Assembly (NCBI GenBank): GCA_949482135.1
Contig: CASYFC010000004.1
Span: 89,587 to 153,586 of the forward strand
DNA length: 64,000 nt
Source of the DNA: an uncultured Clostridia bacterium
GTDB taxonomy: Bacteria > Bacillota > Clostridia > TANB77 > CAG-508
Direction of reading: 5' to 3'
Both the position numbers and the translations under genes were made by a program. This document shows, in pieces, positions 1-9,600 of this stretch; within the stretch, counting starts at the first letter, position 1, and every line of letters begins with the position of its first letter. The notes beneath the pieces are model-generated. The model saw nothing but the letters and a program-made list of their open reading frames with translations. It ran no database searches and was not told where the DNA came from.

Positions 1-3000
1 TTATAATCCTGACCATTAAATATTTGCATATCTGTTCTTGCATAATCTACTGCATTTTCTTTAGGAATACCAGAAGTTTCTGCATAAGTTATTTCTGCAT
101 TAGTTAAATCTTTTATTGTATCGCCATAAGTAAATCTTACTATATATTTACCTGGAATAAATCCATTTATTGTATATAGACCTTCTGCATTTGTTCTTAT
201 ATGTTGTGCTTGTTGCCATGTAACATTTCCAAGAATTTCTTCATAATAATGAGATTTTCCTGTTCCTGTTACTAAAGAAGGTATTTCAACAATCTCTATA
301 AGTTCTACTTTTGCATTTCTTACATTAAAGTCATATTTTTCTTTTGTTTTATCTTCAACATTCTTCGTAAATTCATTTATATAATTTGTTGGAACGTTAT
401 CATTATCTAACGCTTTTTCTTTTTTCTCTTTAGGATTTTCCTTATCTCCATCAAAGATACCATCTCCACTATATTGAGAATTTAATAGCTCTGCCGCATC
501 TGCTTCTGTTCTTGCATCATCCCAAACCATACCACTAAGTTCTCTTAACATCTTGTACTCTTGTATATTTAATTCAGAATGCTTTTCTTTAGCTTGTTCT
601 TTTGTCCATTCTGTACCATCAGCTGTTAATTCAATACCTGTTTTATAAGTTGTATCTTCATAGTATGGATCCCAATTATCTGCTGATGTATATTTTCCAG
701 CCTTATCGGCTTTAGCTTGTTCTACTGTAGCTTTTCTATTTGCAGAATCAACATTATCTTTTAATTTATCTACTAATTCATCATTTGTATTTCCAATATT
801 ACCTGCATTTGAATCCATATCTACTATCGAAGCTGGTTTTTCACCATTTTCATCGTCATACCATATTGAATATAGATTTATTTGTGCAATATTTTCAAGA
901 CCTCTCTCTGTTTTAGCATCTTTTTCTATAACGTGATCTTTAAGTTTTAATGCTCTATGAAGATTAAATGTACTTTCATAACTTGTACTTATAGTTGTTA
1001 AAACATTTCCGTCTTTATCAACAAAAGAATCTGTTGTTGTAGTTTTTGTATCTTCATAATCAGCATTTTCATTTTTTACTTCAAGGCTATCTTTATCTAA
1101 TACATATTTTACATAAATGTCTATATTTTCTCCTTCTGCAATGTCTAAATCTGAATCATTTTCCATTCCTGAAATATATAATGTGTTATATCCATCAGCC
1201 GTGAAATTATTTGAATTCTCTTTCTCAGAGTTTCCACCTTCACCTAGCATAGATTCATTTTTTAATGTTAATTCAACTTTCTTATATCTAGTTTCACTTC
1301 CAGCAGCAGTTGAATCCGCCTTTACAAATATTGGTTTTTTGTAAACATTTCCACTATCATCAGCATAAGCTTTTGAGAATACTCCATCTCCAATTATATA
1401 ATCTCCACCATCATCTTGTTTGAAATACCAAGCTTCTGCAACTTTGATTGTAGCATCTTCTAAGTATCCTTGATTATTAGTTAATTTAACATTTATTTTA
1501 TCTTCTGGAGTATTATATTTTATAAAGTTTGAATCATATAAATCTACGATTTCACTAATCTTAGCTTTTAATTTTGTATCTTTCATTTTGTCTTTAGGAA
1601 GAGTCTCATCGTCATTTATAGATTTATTGGCAACAGTTAGTCTATATGTTACTTCAACATTTAATTCACTTTCACCATATATACCTTTATATGCTTTTAC
1701 GGCATTTGCTTTATATTGTTCTACTCTCATCTTATAGTCAGATTCATATAAATCTAATCCATAAGGTGTTTTTATAATAAAGTCGTTTAAGTATAAGCTA
1801 TTTTCTTTGTCGCCTTCAGCTGAACTCATTTCTCCATTTATGCTATTATTTTTATTGTAGAAATATTCCATTTGTTCACCATTTACAGTTGTTTTTACAC
1901 TATAAACATCTTTACTTAAACTAATATCTACATCTTCTCTTAGTTCTAGTCCTAAGTTAATATCTTTTAAGTATTCAGTTTCTGGTGTTTCATTATTATC
2001 TTTTGAACTATCAAAACTAAATAACCATAATAAATTTGTATTATCTTTTATATTAGCTGTTGATTTTATACAAGGTGCTGGATTCCAATCTTTATGACTT
2101 GAATCATATTTTCCTTGTATTGTATCTGCTTTGATAAATGATCTTGCTGTTATTGTTCTTGAAGGATCTTCAATTAATTGTGATGTATGATCTGTTTTAT
2201 CAAATGCTAAACTTACAGCATTTGTTTTATTTACATCATAAGCTTTATCATATGTAATATATTCATATTTTTTATTGAATTCTTCTCTAACATCTGTAAA
2301 CTCAAGTGCATTTGAATCACCTGGAGTTTTATATGGATCTTTAGTTTCACCATAATTATTTACAGTTGGATCTTTTTCTAAATTATCCATTCCTGAGTAG
2401 AATTCTGTACTCTTAAATACTACACCATCATATTCAAATTCTATATAGTAATCAATAGGTACACTATTTTTTTGATAATTACCATTATCATCTTTATTTG
2501 TAGCTTTTTCAACACGTTGATAATAATCCCAACTCAAGTTTTGTCCTAATTTATAAGTATCTGATGTTGGTAATCCATCTGCATAGTTGTAGTCATTTGT
2601 ACGCCATCCAAATGCGTTGTCACTACCTCTACCAAATGTATAGAATCCTGTACTATCTGTTTTTGTTGTTCTTATTAATTCTCCATTTTCCCCAACAACT
2701 CTATATAATTTTACAACAACATCTCTTTTCATTGCATTATCATCTAAGTTGAAATATGCTTTGTCTGAGTCGTTTCTTACTTTATCATCTTTAAGTCCAT
2801 TTTTATCGAAATCAACCCATACCCAGCCACCAATTACTAAATCTTTCATTCTTACGAAATCACTTGATCCATCTTTGTCTTGTGGTGAAATATCTTCATT
2901 TCTTCCATCTGGGTTTTTAATTTCTCTTTCTTCATTATCTGTGTTGTTTATATTTGTTAATGTTGTTAATGTTGCATTGTTTTCTAAATCAAATAAATAC

Positions 3001-6000
3001 ATATTACTTTGATCTATTAAAGCTGTTACTTCATAAATAATAGTTTGTCCTGGATTTACAATTGTTTCATTTCCAACTGTAAACTCATATACATTATAGT
3101 ATCTTCCATCTTTTTCTTTATTTGCCTGAACTAAATTTGAAGCAACTGATGTAACATCTTTTACCTTATTTTCTCCATTTGCATCACTATATATAGCTGC
3201 AGTGACACCTTTAAATGTTAAACCAATTTCCATATGGTCTGTTACTGTTGATGTTCTTACTTGAGTTGCTGGTTTTTTACCAGTCTTTATAGTATTAACA
3301 GTTGTTGCTTCCTTAGCTTCATTTGTAACTGCAATTCTATATACTACAGTTTCTGTCTTTTCTACAGATACTGGGAATTCTTTCTTGTAGTTTTCTTTTG
3401 CATCTACAACTTTTACAGTATCTATCATTCCATGTTTATCTGTTACTGTTGATGTTCCTGGAGCTTCGTTTCTTCTTGATTTGATTAATTCTGCTGGGGA
3501 GTTTCCATCACCATTAGTAACATATCCACCTTGTGAATATCTTTCTGTTTCATTTTTGTGTTGCATTTTTTCATCATATTTATAAACATATTTATCTGTA
3601 AATGTGTTATAGTTATTTAATATATACCAATCACTAGTTTTTAGATTTGTTGAATGATTTTTTATTACGCAGAATTTATCATCTACTCTTCCACTTGGTC
3701 CTTTATTAATATTTCTCATTTCTTCATCAGGATCAAATTCAACTCTATTTTCTTCAATAGATCCTTTTTCATGTTGTTCAACTTTTAATGTTACTGTAAC
3801 AGTTCTTGTTTGTCCTGCTGGAACCATTAAATCTGTAATTTTAAATTCTCCACCATTTTCACTCTCTGTAGCATCTATTGAAATAGTATGTTCATTTGCT
3901 CCTGCGGCACTAGATGTTGATAGTATTGGTGCTGGCGCATCTTCTACTTTTACATCTAATTCAGAATATTTAAAAGGTAATTTATCTTTTAAGTTTACAT
4001 ATACCTTATCTGGTTGCCAATATGGCTCATCATCTCTACTTGGTATATCAAAGTCTGTTCCTGTATTATCTGTTGTGTTATATACAACAATTTTATATGT
4101 AACAATATCTCCATATTCTACATATACAGGATTATTCTTTTTAATATTTTCAGCCTCTGTTCCTAAAGTTTTTCTATTTCTTTCTTCAGAATCATGTATA
4201 ACTGATGTATCTAGTCCATCTGCAACGCTTCCTAAATCTACATCTTCATTATGTTTTACGTCATAAATAAATTTTTCTATACTTACATTATATTCTTTGA
4301 TTACATATGTGTCTGCATCTTTTTCTTTTAAGTCTGTAGTTACATCTCTGTCTCCATCTTTTCTTGTATTTACAACACTTCCATATTGATGTGGTCCGTG
4401 AGTAGCATTATCTCCCCATGTATCATATTGCATATGAGGATCAGTATCATTTTTAGTAATAAATTCAATTATATTCGTATACTTTCCACTATCTTTTATT
4501 GGTCGTACTTTTATTTCATATATATTCTTATCATGTCCTTCTACTGTAATCCACTCACTCAGCTTGATACAATCTGGCATTTCTTCCAAAGTACAATCCA
4601 CCAGATTTGCATACAGTGGTTCACAATTTTCAGGTAGGAGATCTTTTACTTTTACCCTTGTTGGGAATCTTGAATCATTTACTAATTCAATTTTATATGT
4701 TACTAAATCTCCTCTTTCAACTGGAACTGGATCATTATATTTTTCATCCATTGTCATTTCTCTTCTGTCTTCACCTAAATCCCAAAGATTAATATCTTCA
4801 CCTACGTGGTCTACTTTAGTTATATATTTATATATTGACATTTGAGTCTTCATTGGAACATGTACACGTACTTTGTATTCAATTTGTTCAGTTACTAATA
4901 ATCCAGAACCTGCAAAACCGTCCTGTGCATAATCACCATCATCTTTAGGTTTATTCCAATAAAATTCATGACAAGCACCATGAGCATGACCACACATATA
5001 TGTATAACCTGATGCTGGAGATACTCCAGCAGTTGGTGCATCACCTTGATGTGTTTCTCTATGAAATGTTCCTTTATGATGAACTTTGTGAGTTCCCGGG
5101 CACGTACGATTATCTGCTGGTCCTTGGCAACCACCACAACTTCCATCATATGTATTCCAACAACCTGTATACCATGTATGTGTACATACACCTTTATACG
5201 GATCACTTGTTGAACCTGGTCTTTTACTTAAACCACATTCGCTACAACAACCACTTCCTAAAGAGTTTTTACATGAATATCCGCAAGTAGATTGCTCTGT
5301 ATAACTAAATCCATTAAAGTTTATTGCCTTTTGTTGTCCATCATACCATGTCCCCGCACCACAAGAATGAACTCTTTGATATGTAAATATTATATCTAAT
5401 AGTTCATCATACCCTTGGATATCAGCATCATTTAGGGTAATATTATATGTATCCTCTGGATCAGGAATCTGAGAATCGTCTAATTTTATTCTTTTTATAT
5501 CTCCTGCTTCATTTGTAACAACTGCATCTATTTGTATAATTGTTCCTCTTAAATCAGAATCTGAACCACTACCATTATTTGCAGCAGTATTAATAATTTC
5601 TTGAAGATTTACATCATTTTCTTCACCAATATCAATTTCAGTATCTGCTAAATCATCTTCGTCACCATCTTTTATTGATATTTTACCACCAACACTATAT
5701 AAATAATTTTCAGCTCTTACATAATTACTCATATCAAATGGTCCAACTGTATAAGTACTTCCAGATATTGTTGTTCCAACATTATCTGCTGGTTTTGTAT
5801 CTACATCAGGTTCTTCTGAATCTTTATGATATAATTGAAAGGCAACTGCAGCACTTCTATAACCACTAGAACTCAATTGTCCTAGCCAGTCCCAAACAGC
5901 ATGTTGTCTAGGATCTGATGCATATGAAGTAGTTCTTCCTCTGTAACAAGCTAATATAAATGCCATTCCACCATCTTCAATTGGACTACCACCATTTTTT

Positions 6001-6605
6001 GTTCTTATTACAGTTGATGCATCTGGTTTACCCTCTGGTGGTTCTTCACAATCAAATTGTAAATCATGTGGTATATATACCCAGTTAGTATATACTGTAT
6101 TAACAGGATTGGTTTCTGTATCTTTTTCTCTATGACCATTATAAGGCTCTTTCAAGTTCATTATTGTCTTTCCATTTTCATCAAGATAAACATCTGCACT
6201 AGTATCTATATCACCTTTTGGATCACTTGTTGAAGCTCCTGCTGGAACTTTATGTTTTGTTATTATATGTGAATCATGATAATCATCACTACTTTTTCCT
6301 AAAACTGTTGGTCTACCTGAATTTGCATATGGAGTACCATGCTGAGCACAGAAAAAGTCTGCACTACTATCAAAAACAGCTCTATTTATTGGAAATGTTG
6401 TAATTTTTTGATATGCTGGTGCTCTATATACATATGGTTTTATTATTGTTTTTTGAATAACACCAAGTCCAGCTTCAGTAGGAGCTTCTAATACATTTGC
6501 ACCAAAACTCGTAGTTTCTGCAAAAGCTACTAATCCATATCCTATTAGCACTATCATCATTACTGCAATTATTGAAATTACAATATATTTTACCTTTTTA
6601 TTCAT
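1..6605 (-). CDS. Giant multidomain surface protein (partial, runs off left edge)
   Basis: Open frame from ATG at 6605 to the window edge without a stop, so at least 2201 residues; the C terminus lies outside. An AAGGAGGTGAG ribosome site precedes the ATG. Residues 1-32 form a Sec signal peptide (KKVKY, then a hydrophobic stretch to about AFAE). FFCAQHG (Cys about 86) and RQHAVWDWL (Gln about 234) resemble the Cys and Gln blocks of thioester domains. Residues about 405-550 are rich in Cys and His. DUF11-like beta repeats follow. SdrD_B/Cna-B-like domains are seen near 1256-1325 (GGWVWVDFDKNG) and 2020-2160 (LSGMVWDD). It starts 13 bp after the upstream giant gene stops, so they form an operon. 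Probable adhesin or surface scaffold; sortase anchoring cannot be judged. The thioester call is inference. Confidence 0.85.
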   Translation of the reverse strand, partial: MNKKVKYIVISIIAVMMIVLIGYGLVAFAETTSFGANVLEAPTEAGLGVIQKTIIKPYVYRAPAYQKITTFPINRAVFDSSADFFCAQHGTPYANSGRPTVLGKSSDDYHDSHIITKHKVPAGASTSDPKGDIDTSADVYLDENGKTIMNLKEPYNGHREKDTETNPVNTVYTNWVYIPHDLQFDCEEPPEGKPDASTVIRTKNGGSPIEDGGMAFILACYRGRTTSYASDPRQHAVWDWLGQLSSSGYRSAAVAFQLYHKDSEEPDVDTKPADNVGTTISGSTYTVGPFDMSNYVRAENYLYSVGGKISIKDGDEDDLADTEIDIGEENDVNLQEIINTAANNGSGSDSDLRGTIIQIDAVVTNEAGDIKRIKLDDSQIPDPEDTYNITLNDADIQGYDELLDIIFTYQRVHSCGAGTWYDGQQKAINFNGFSYTEQSTCGYSCKNSLGSGCCSECGLSKRPGSTSDPYKGVCTHTWYTGCWNTYDGSCGGCQGPADNRTCPGTHKVHHKGTFHRETHQGDAPTAGVSPASGYTYMCGHAHGACHEFYWNKPKDDGDYAQDGFAGSGLLVTEQIEYKVRVHVPMKTQMSIYKYITKVDHVGEDINLWDLGEDRREMTMDEKYNDPVPVERGDLVTYKIELVNDSRFPTRVKVKDLLPENCEPLYANLVDCTLEEMPDCIKLSEWITVEGHDKNIYEIKVRPIKDSGKYTNIIEFITKNDTDPHMQYDTWGDNATHGPHQYGSVVNTRKDGDRDVTTDLKEKDADTYVIKEYNVSIEKFIYDVKHNEDVDLGSVADGLDTSVIHDSEERNRKTLGTEAENIKKNNPVYVEYGDIVTYKIVVYNTTDNTGTDFDIPSRDDEPYWQPDKVYVNLKDKLPFKYSELDVKVEDAPAPILSTSSAAGANEHTISIDATESENGGEFKITDLMVPAGQTRTVTVTLKVEQHEKGSIEENRVEFDPDEEMRNINKGPSGRVDDKFCVIKNHSTNLKTSDWYILNNYNTFTDKYVYKYDEKMQHKNETERYSQGGYVTNGDGNSPAELIKSRRNEAPGTSTVTDKHGMIDTVKVVDAKENYKKEFPVSVEKTETVVYRIAVTNEAKEATTVNTIKTGKKPATQVRTSTVTDHMEIGLTFKGVTAAIYSDANGENKVKDVTSVASNLVQANKEKDGRYYNVYEFTVGNETIVNPGQTIIYEVTALIDQSNMYLFDLENNATLTTLTNINNTDNEEREIKNPDGRNEDISPQDKDGSSDFVRMKDLVIGGWVWVDFDKNGLKDDKVRNDSDKAYFNLDDNAMKRDVVVKLYRVVGENGELIRTTKTDSTGFYTFGRGSDNAFGWRTNDYNYADGLPTSDTYKLGQNLSWDYYQRVEKATNKDDNGNYQKNSVPIDYYIEFEYDGVVFKSTEFYSGMDNLEKDPTVNNYGETKDPYKTPGDSNALEFTDVREEFNKKYEYITYDKAYDVNKTNAVSLAFDKTDHTSQLIEDPSRTITARSFIKADTIQGKYDSSHKDWNPAPCIKSTANIKDNTNLLWLFSFDSSKDNNETPETEYLKDINLGLELREDVDISLSKDVYSVKTTVNGEQMEYFYNKNNSINGEMSSAEGDKENSLYLNDFIIKTPYGLDLYESDYKMRVEQYKANAVKAYKGIYGESELNVEVTYRLTVANKSINDDETLPKDKMKDTKLKAKISEIVDLYDSNFIKYNTPEDKINVKLTNNQGYLEDATIKVAEAWYFKQDDGGDYIIGDGVFSKAYADDSGNVYKKPIFVKADSTAAGSETRYKKVELTLKNESMLGEGGNSEKENSNNFTADGYNTLYISGMENDSDLDIAEGENIDIYVKYVLDKDSLEVKNENADYEDTKTTTTDSFVDKDGNVLTTISTSYESTFNLHRALKLKDHVIEKDAKTERGLENIAQINLYSIWYDDENGEKPASIVDMDSNAGNIGNTNDELVDKLKDNVDSANRKATVEQAKADKAGKYTSADNWDPYYEDTTYKTGIELTADGTEWTKEQAKEKHSELNIQEYKMLRELSGMVWDDARTEADAAELLNSQYSGDGIFDGDKENPKEKKEKALDNDNVPTNYINEFTKNVEDKTKEKYDFNVRNAKVELIEIVEIPSLVTGTGKSHYYEEILGNVTWQQAQHIRTNAEGLYTINGFIPGKYIVRFTYGDTIKDLTNAEITYAETSGIPKENAVDYARTDMQIFNGQDY

Positions 6606-6618
6606 TCTACTCACCTCC

Positions 6619-9600
6619 TTACTTATAATTTTTCTTAATTTTTATTTTCTTTTTATTTTTGTTTTTATATGTTATAAATTTTGAAAAATCTATACTTTTT
6701 ATTTTTTGTCTATTTAAATAAAGAGCAAGTACTATAATTGTCATTACTGATATAAATCCTATTATTTGAACTGTATATCCTGTTGAAATTAATATAAATG
6801 TATTTTGAACACTAGTATTATTATTACTTTGTTCTTTTTCATCATATTGATTATATGATTTTAGTAAAGCTATTTTATTTGAATAAACACCTACATTATC
6901 TGGATTCATTGTTTTACTTAAGTTCAGTTTGAATTCTTTCTTTTCTCCAGATTTTAATAATGTTTGATTTAAATCCTTTGCATAAATATATCCATCATTT
7001 CCTTTAAACCAATTTTCATTTTTACTTTGGTCAAATTCGATATCTTTATCTATATAGTCTACTAATTGTTCTGCATAACCTTCTATATTTCCAATATTTT
7101 CAATAGCTACTGTATATTCTAAGTTTACTTTTGCTCCATTTATTTTCTTTGAATGTATTTCAACCTTTGCAACCTCTAAATTATCATATTCATAAACTTC
7201 TGTATTTCCTTTTGTTTCAACAGTAATCTTAGAAATATATTTATTTACTACTAAATCAAATATATCTTTATTTTGTAATCCTATATTTATATTGCTAATA
7301 TTTCCATTATCAACAATAATTTCATTTGTTACAGCTGTTATTTCTTCATTAACATTTTCTATAATACTTGAATTTCTATCTTCTGGAATATTAGCTTTTT
7401 TATAAGTAGTTGCTGTATACTTATTATTATCGTAAGATACTGCTACTAAATATTTGCCAGTTTCTATTCCTTCAAATTTATATTTACCATCTTTATTTGT
7501 AACTGTAGACTTTAACATATTATTATTTGTCGTTAATAAGTATACTTTAACTCCATTAACACCTTTTTCGTCATCTTCTCTACTACCATTTTTATTTAAA
7601 TCTAACCAAGACATACCTTCTATTGTATAAGTTGGTTTAGGTGTCTCTGTGCTTGGTGTTTGAGTATTATTATTTGGTTTTGCATTATTAGCATTTTCTT
7701 CTGCTTTATTCCCTGAGTTATTATTATTAGAATTTGCATTATTATTTGATTGGTTATTATTATTGTTATTACTATTGTTACTATTGTTACTATTGTTATT
7801 ATTGTTATTGTTATTATTATTATTGTTATTTTTATTTTCTTCTTGTATTTTTTTGTCTTCTTCTTTTAAGTCTTCAATTCTTTGTTCTTCTTTTTCTTCA
7901 TCTGTTTTTATATTATTTAATACTGTAAATTTTATAGGATTTATTGTAATAGCTTCTTGATCTTTATTTCTAACTGTTCTTGTTACTGTAACTTCTCTAT
8001 CTTCTGTTCCTGGCATATTTTTTGCTAATAGTACTGTATCAACAGTTATACTTTCTCCACCATTTATAAGAGGTAAATTAATCATTGTTTTATTATCTTC
8101 AGTGCTACTAGACAATTTAACTCCATTTGATACAATACTAGATATAAGAATGTTGTCTGGGACTGTTATTTCTAATATTCCATCTGAACATTCTATATTA
8201 GCTATATTTTTTATTTGTGTTGATATTGTTACTTTTTCAGTTTCATTAATTTTATCTGCAAGATTTACTGTCATATCTGTTGCTTCTAAAGTTGATTTAT
8301 CAACTGTTTGTGGTACTACTGTACTTTTTTCTGTTTGAAGTCCATCTGCTAAAATATCAAAATAACAATCTACTGTTTTAGAAAATTCTTGTATTGTTTT
8401 TGTTATTACACAAGTAGCTAAGTAAACAACATCATCTTTTTTTACATTTCCTATATAGAAATATATTTTTCCTTCATCTTCTTTAAATTCAATATTTCCT
8501 TCTTGCTCATTTATTGTTCCACTTTTAAAGCTATATATATCTCCAACATTAAACACAGCTACTACGTTTTCTAAATCTTTTTTTGCTGTATTTCTTAAAA
8601 CTAATTCAAAGTTTGTAGCCATACCACTTCTTAGACTTCTGTCAAAATCCAATCTTATTTCTGTAGCAAAATTTCCATTTACTAATTCATTTTTTACTTC
8701 ATTTGTTTCTACTGGAGTTGCATTTAAAGATGTTGTTATAGTTGCTTTATTAGTTACATATAAACTTGGCATTTCTGTTATATATTCTTTTATTGGCTTT
8801 GCTACTGTTATAGTATTATCATTGTTAAGTTCTCCATTTTCACCATTATTATCTTGATTATTTTCATTATCTTCATTTGGAACTTCCTCATATTCATATC
8901 CAGTAATAATATAATATCCATTTTCGTCTTTCTCAGCATATTCTTCTAATGTTGGTTTCATACCTGTTCTTACTGTATAAGACACTTCTTTACTCTCTCC
9001 TGGATTTAAAGTACCCACAGGAAGTTGAAGATCTTTATTTCCTTCTATTGTGTATCCATAATCACCATATTTTGATGCTTCTTTTTTTGTTAAATTTGTA
9101 TAAACTGGTGTTTTACAATTAACTACTATATCATTTGCAACTACGCTTCCTGGATTTGCTACTTTAATTGTATATTTCATTGGTCTATTTGATAACACTT
9201 GTGTACCATCACCAATATCTACACTCATAGTTGCTTCAAGTTTTGGACCTTTACCAGTTTCTAAAGAAACCTTATCTGCATTTGATGTTTCATATACAAT
9301 AGTCTCTTCTTTTATATTATTATAATAAGCCCCAAAACTTCCTGTAATTTTAGCTTCATAAGGTAGGCTTTCTGGAATTTCAAAGTCATATGAGTATCTT
9401 AAAACACTTCCAGCTTCTATATCTCCTTCAACAACAATCATATAAGATTTTATTGAAGATAAATCTGTAATTTCTTCTGTCCATCCATTTGATTTATCCT
9501 CTAAATTTTTGTTAGCTGTTGGATTGCTTGAATAATAAATTTTTGCAGTGTTTCCGTTCTGTACTCCTTCTTTAATTTTATCTATTACTTTTGTATCTGT

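Noticed and set aside
7734-7960. Plus-strand Leu/Tyr/Cys-rich frames opposite the surface gene
   Set aside because: These are the complement of the Asn-codon microsatellite and have no ribosome site.
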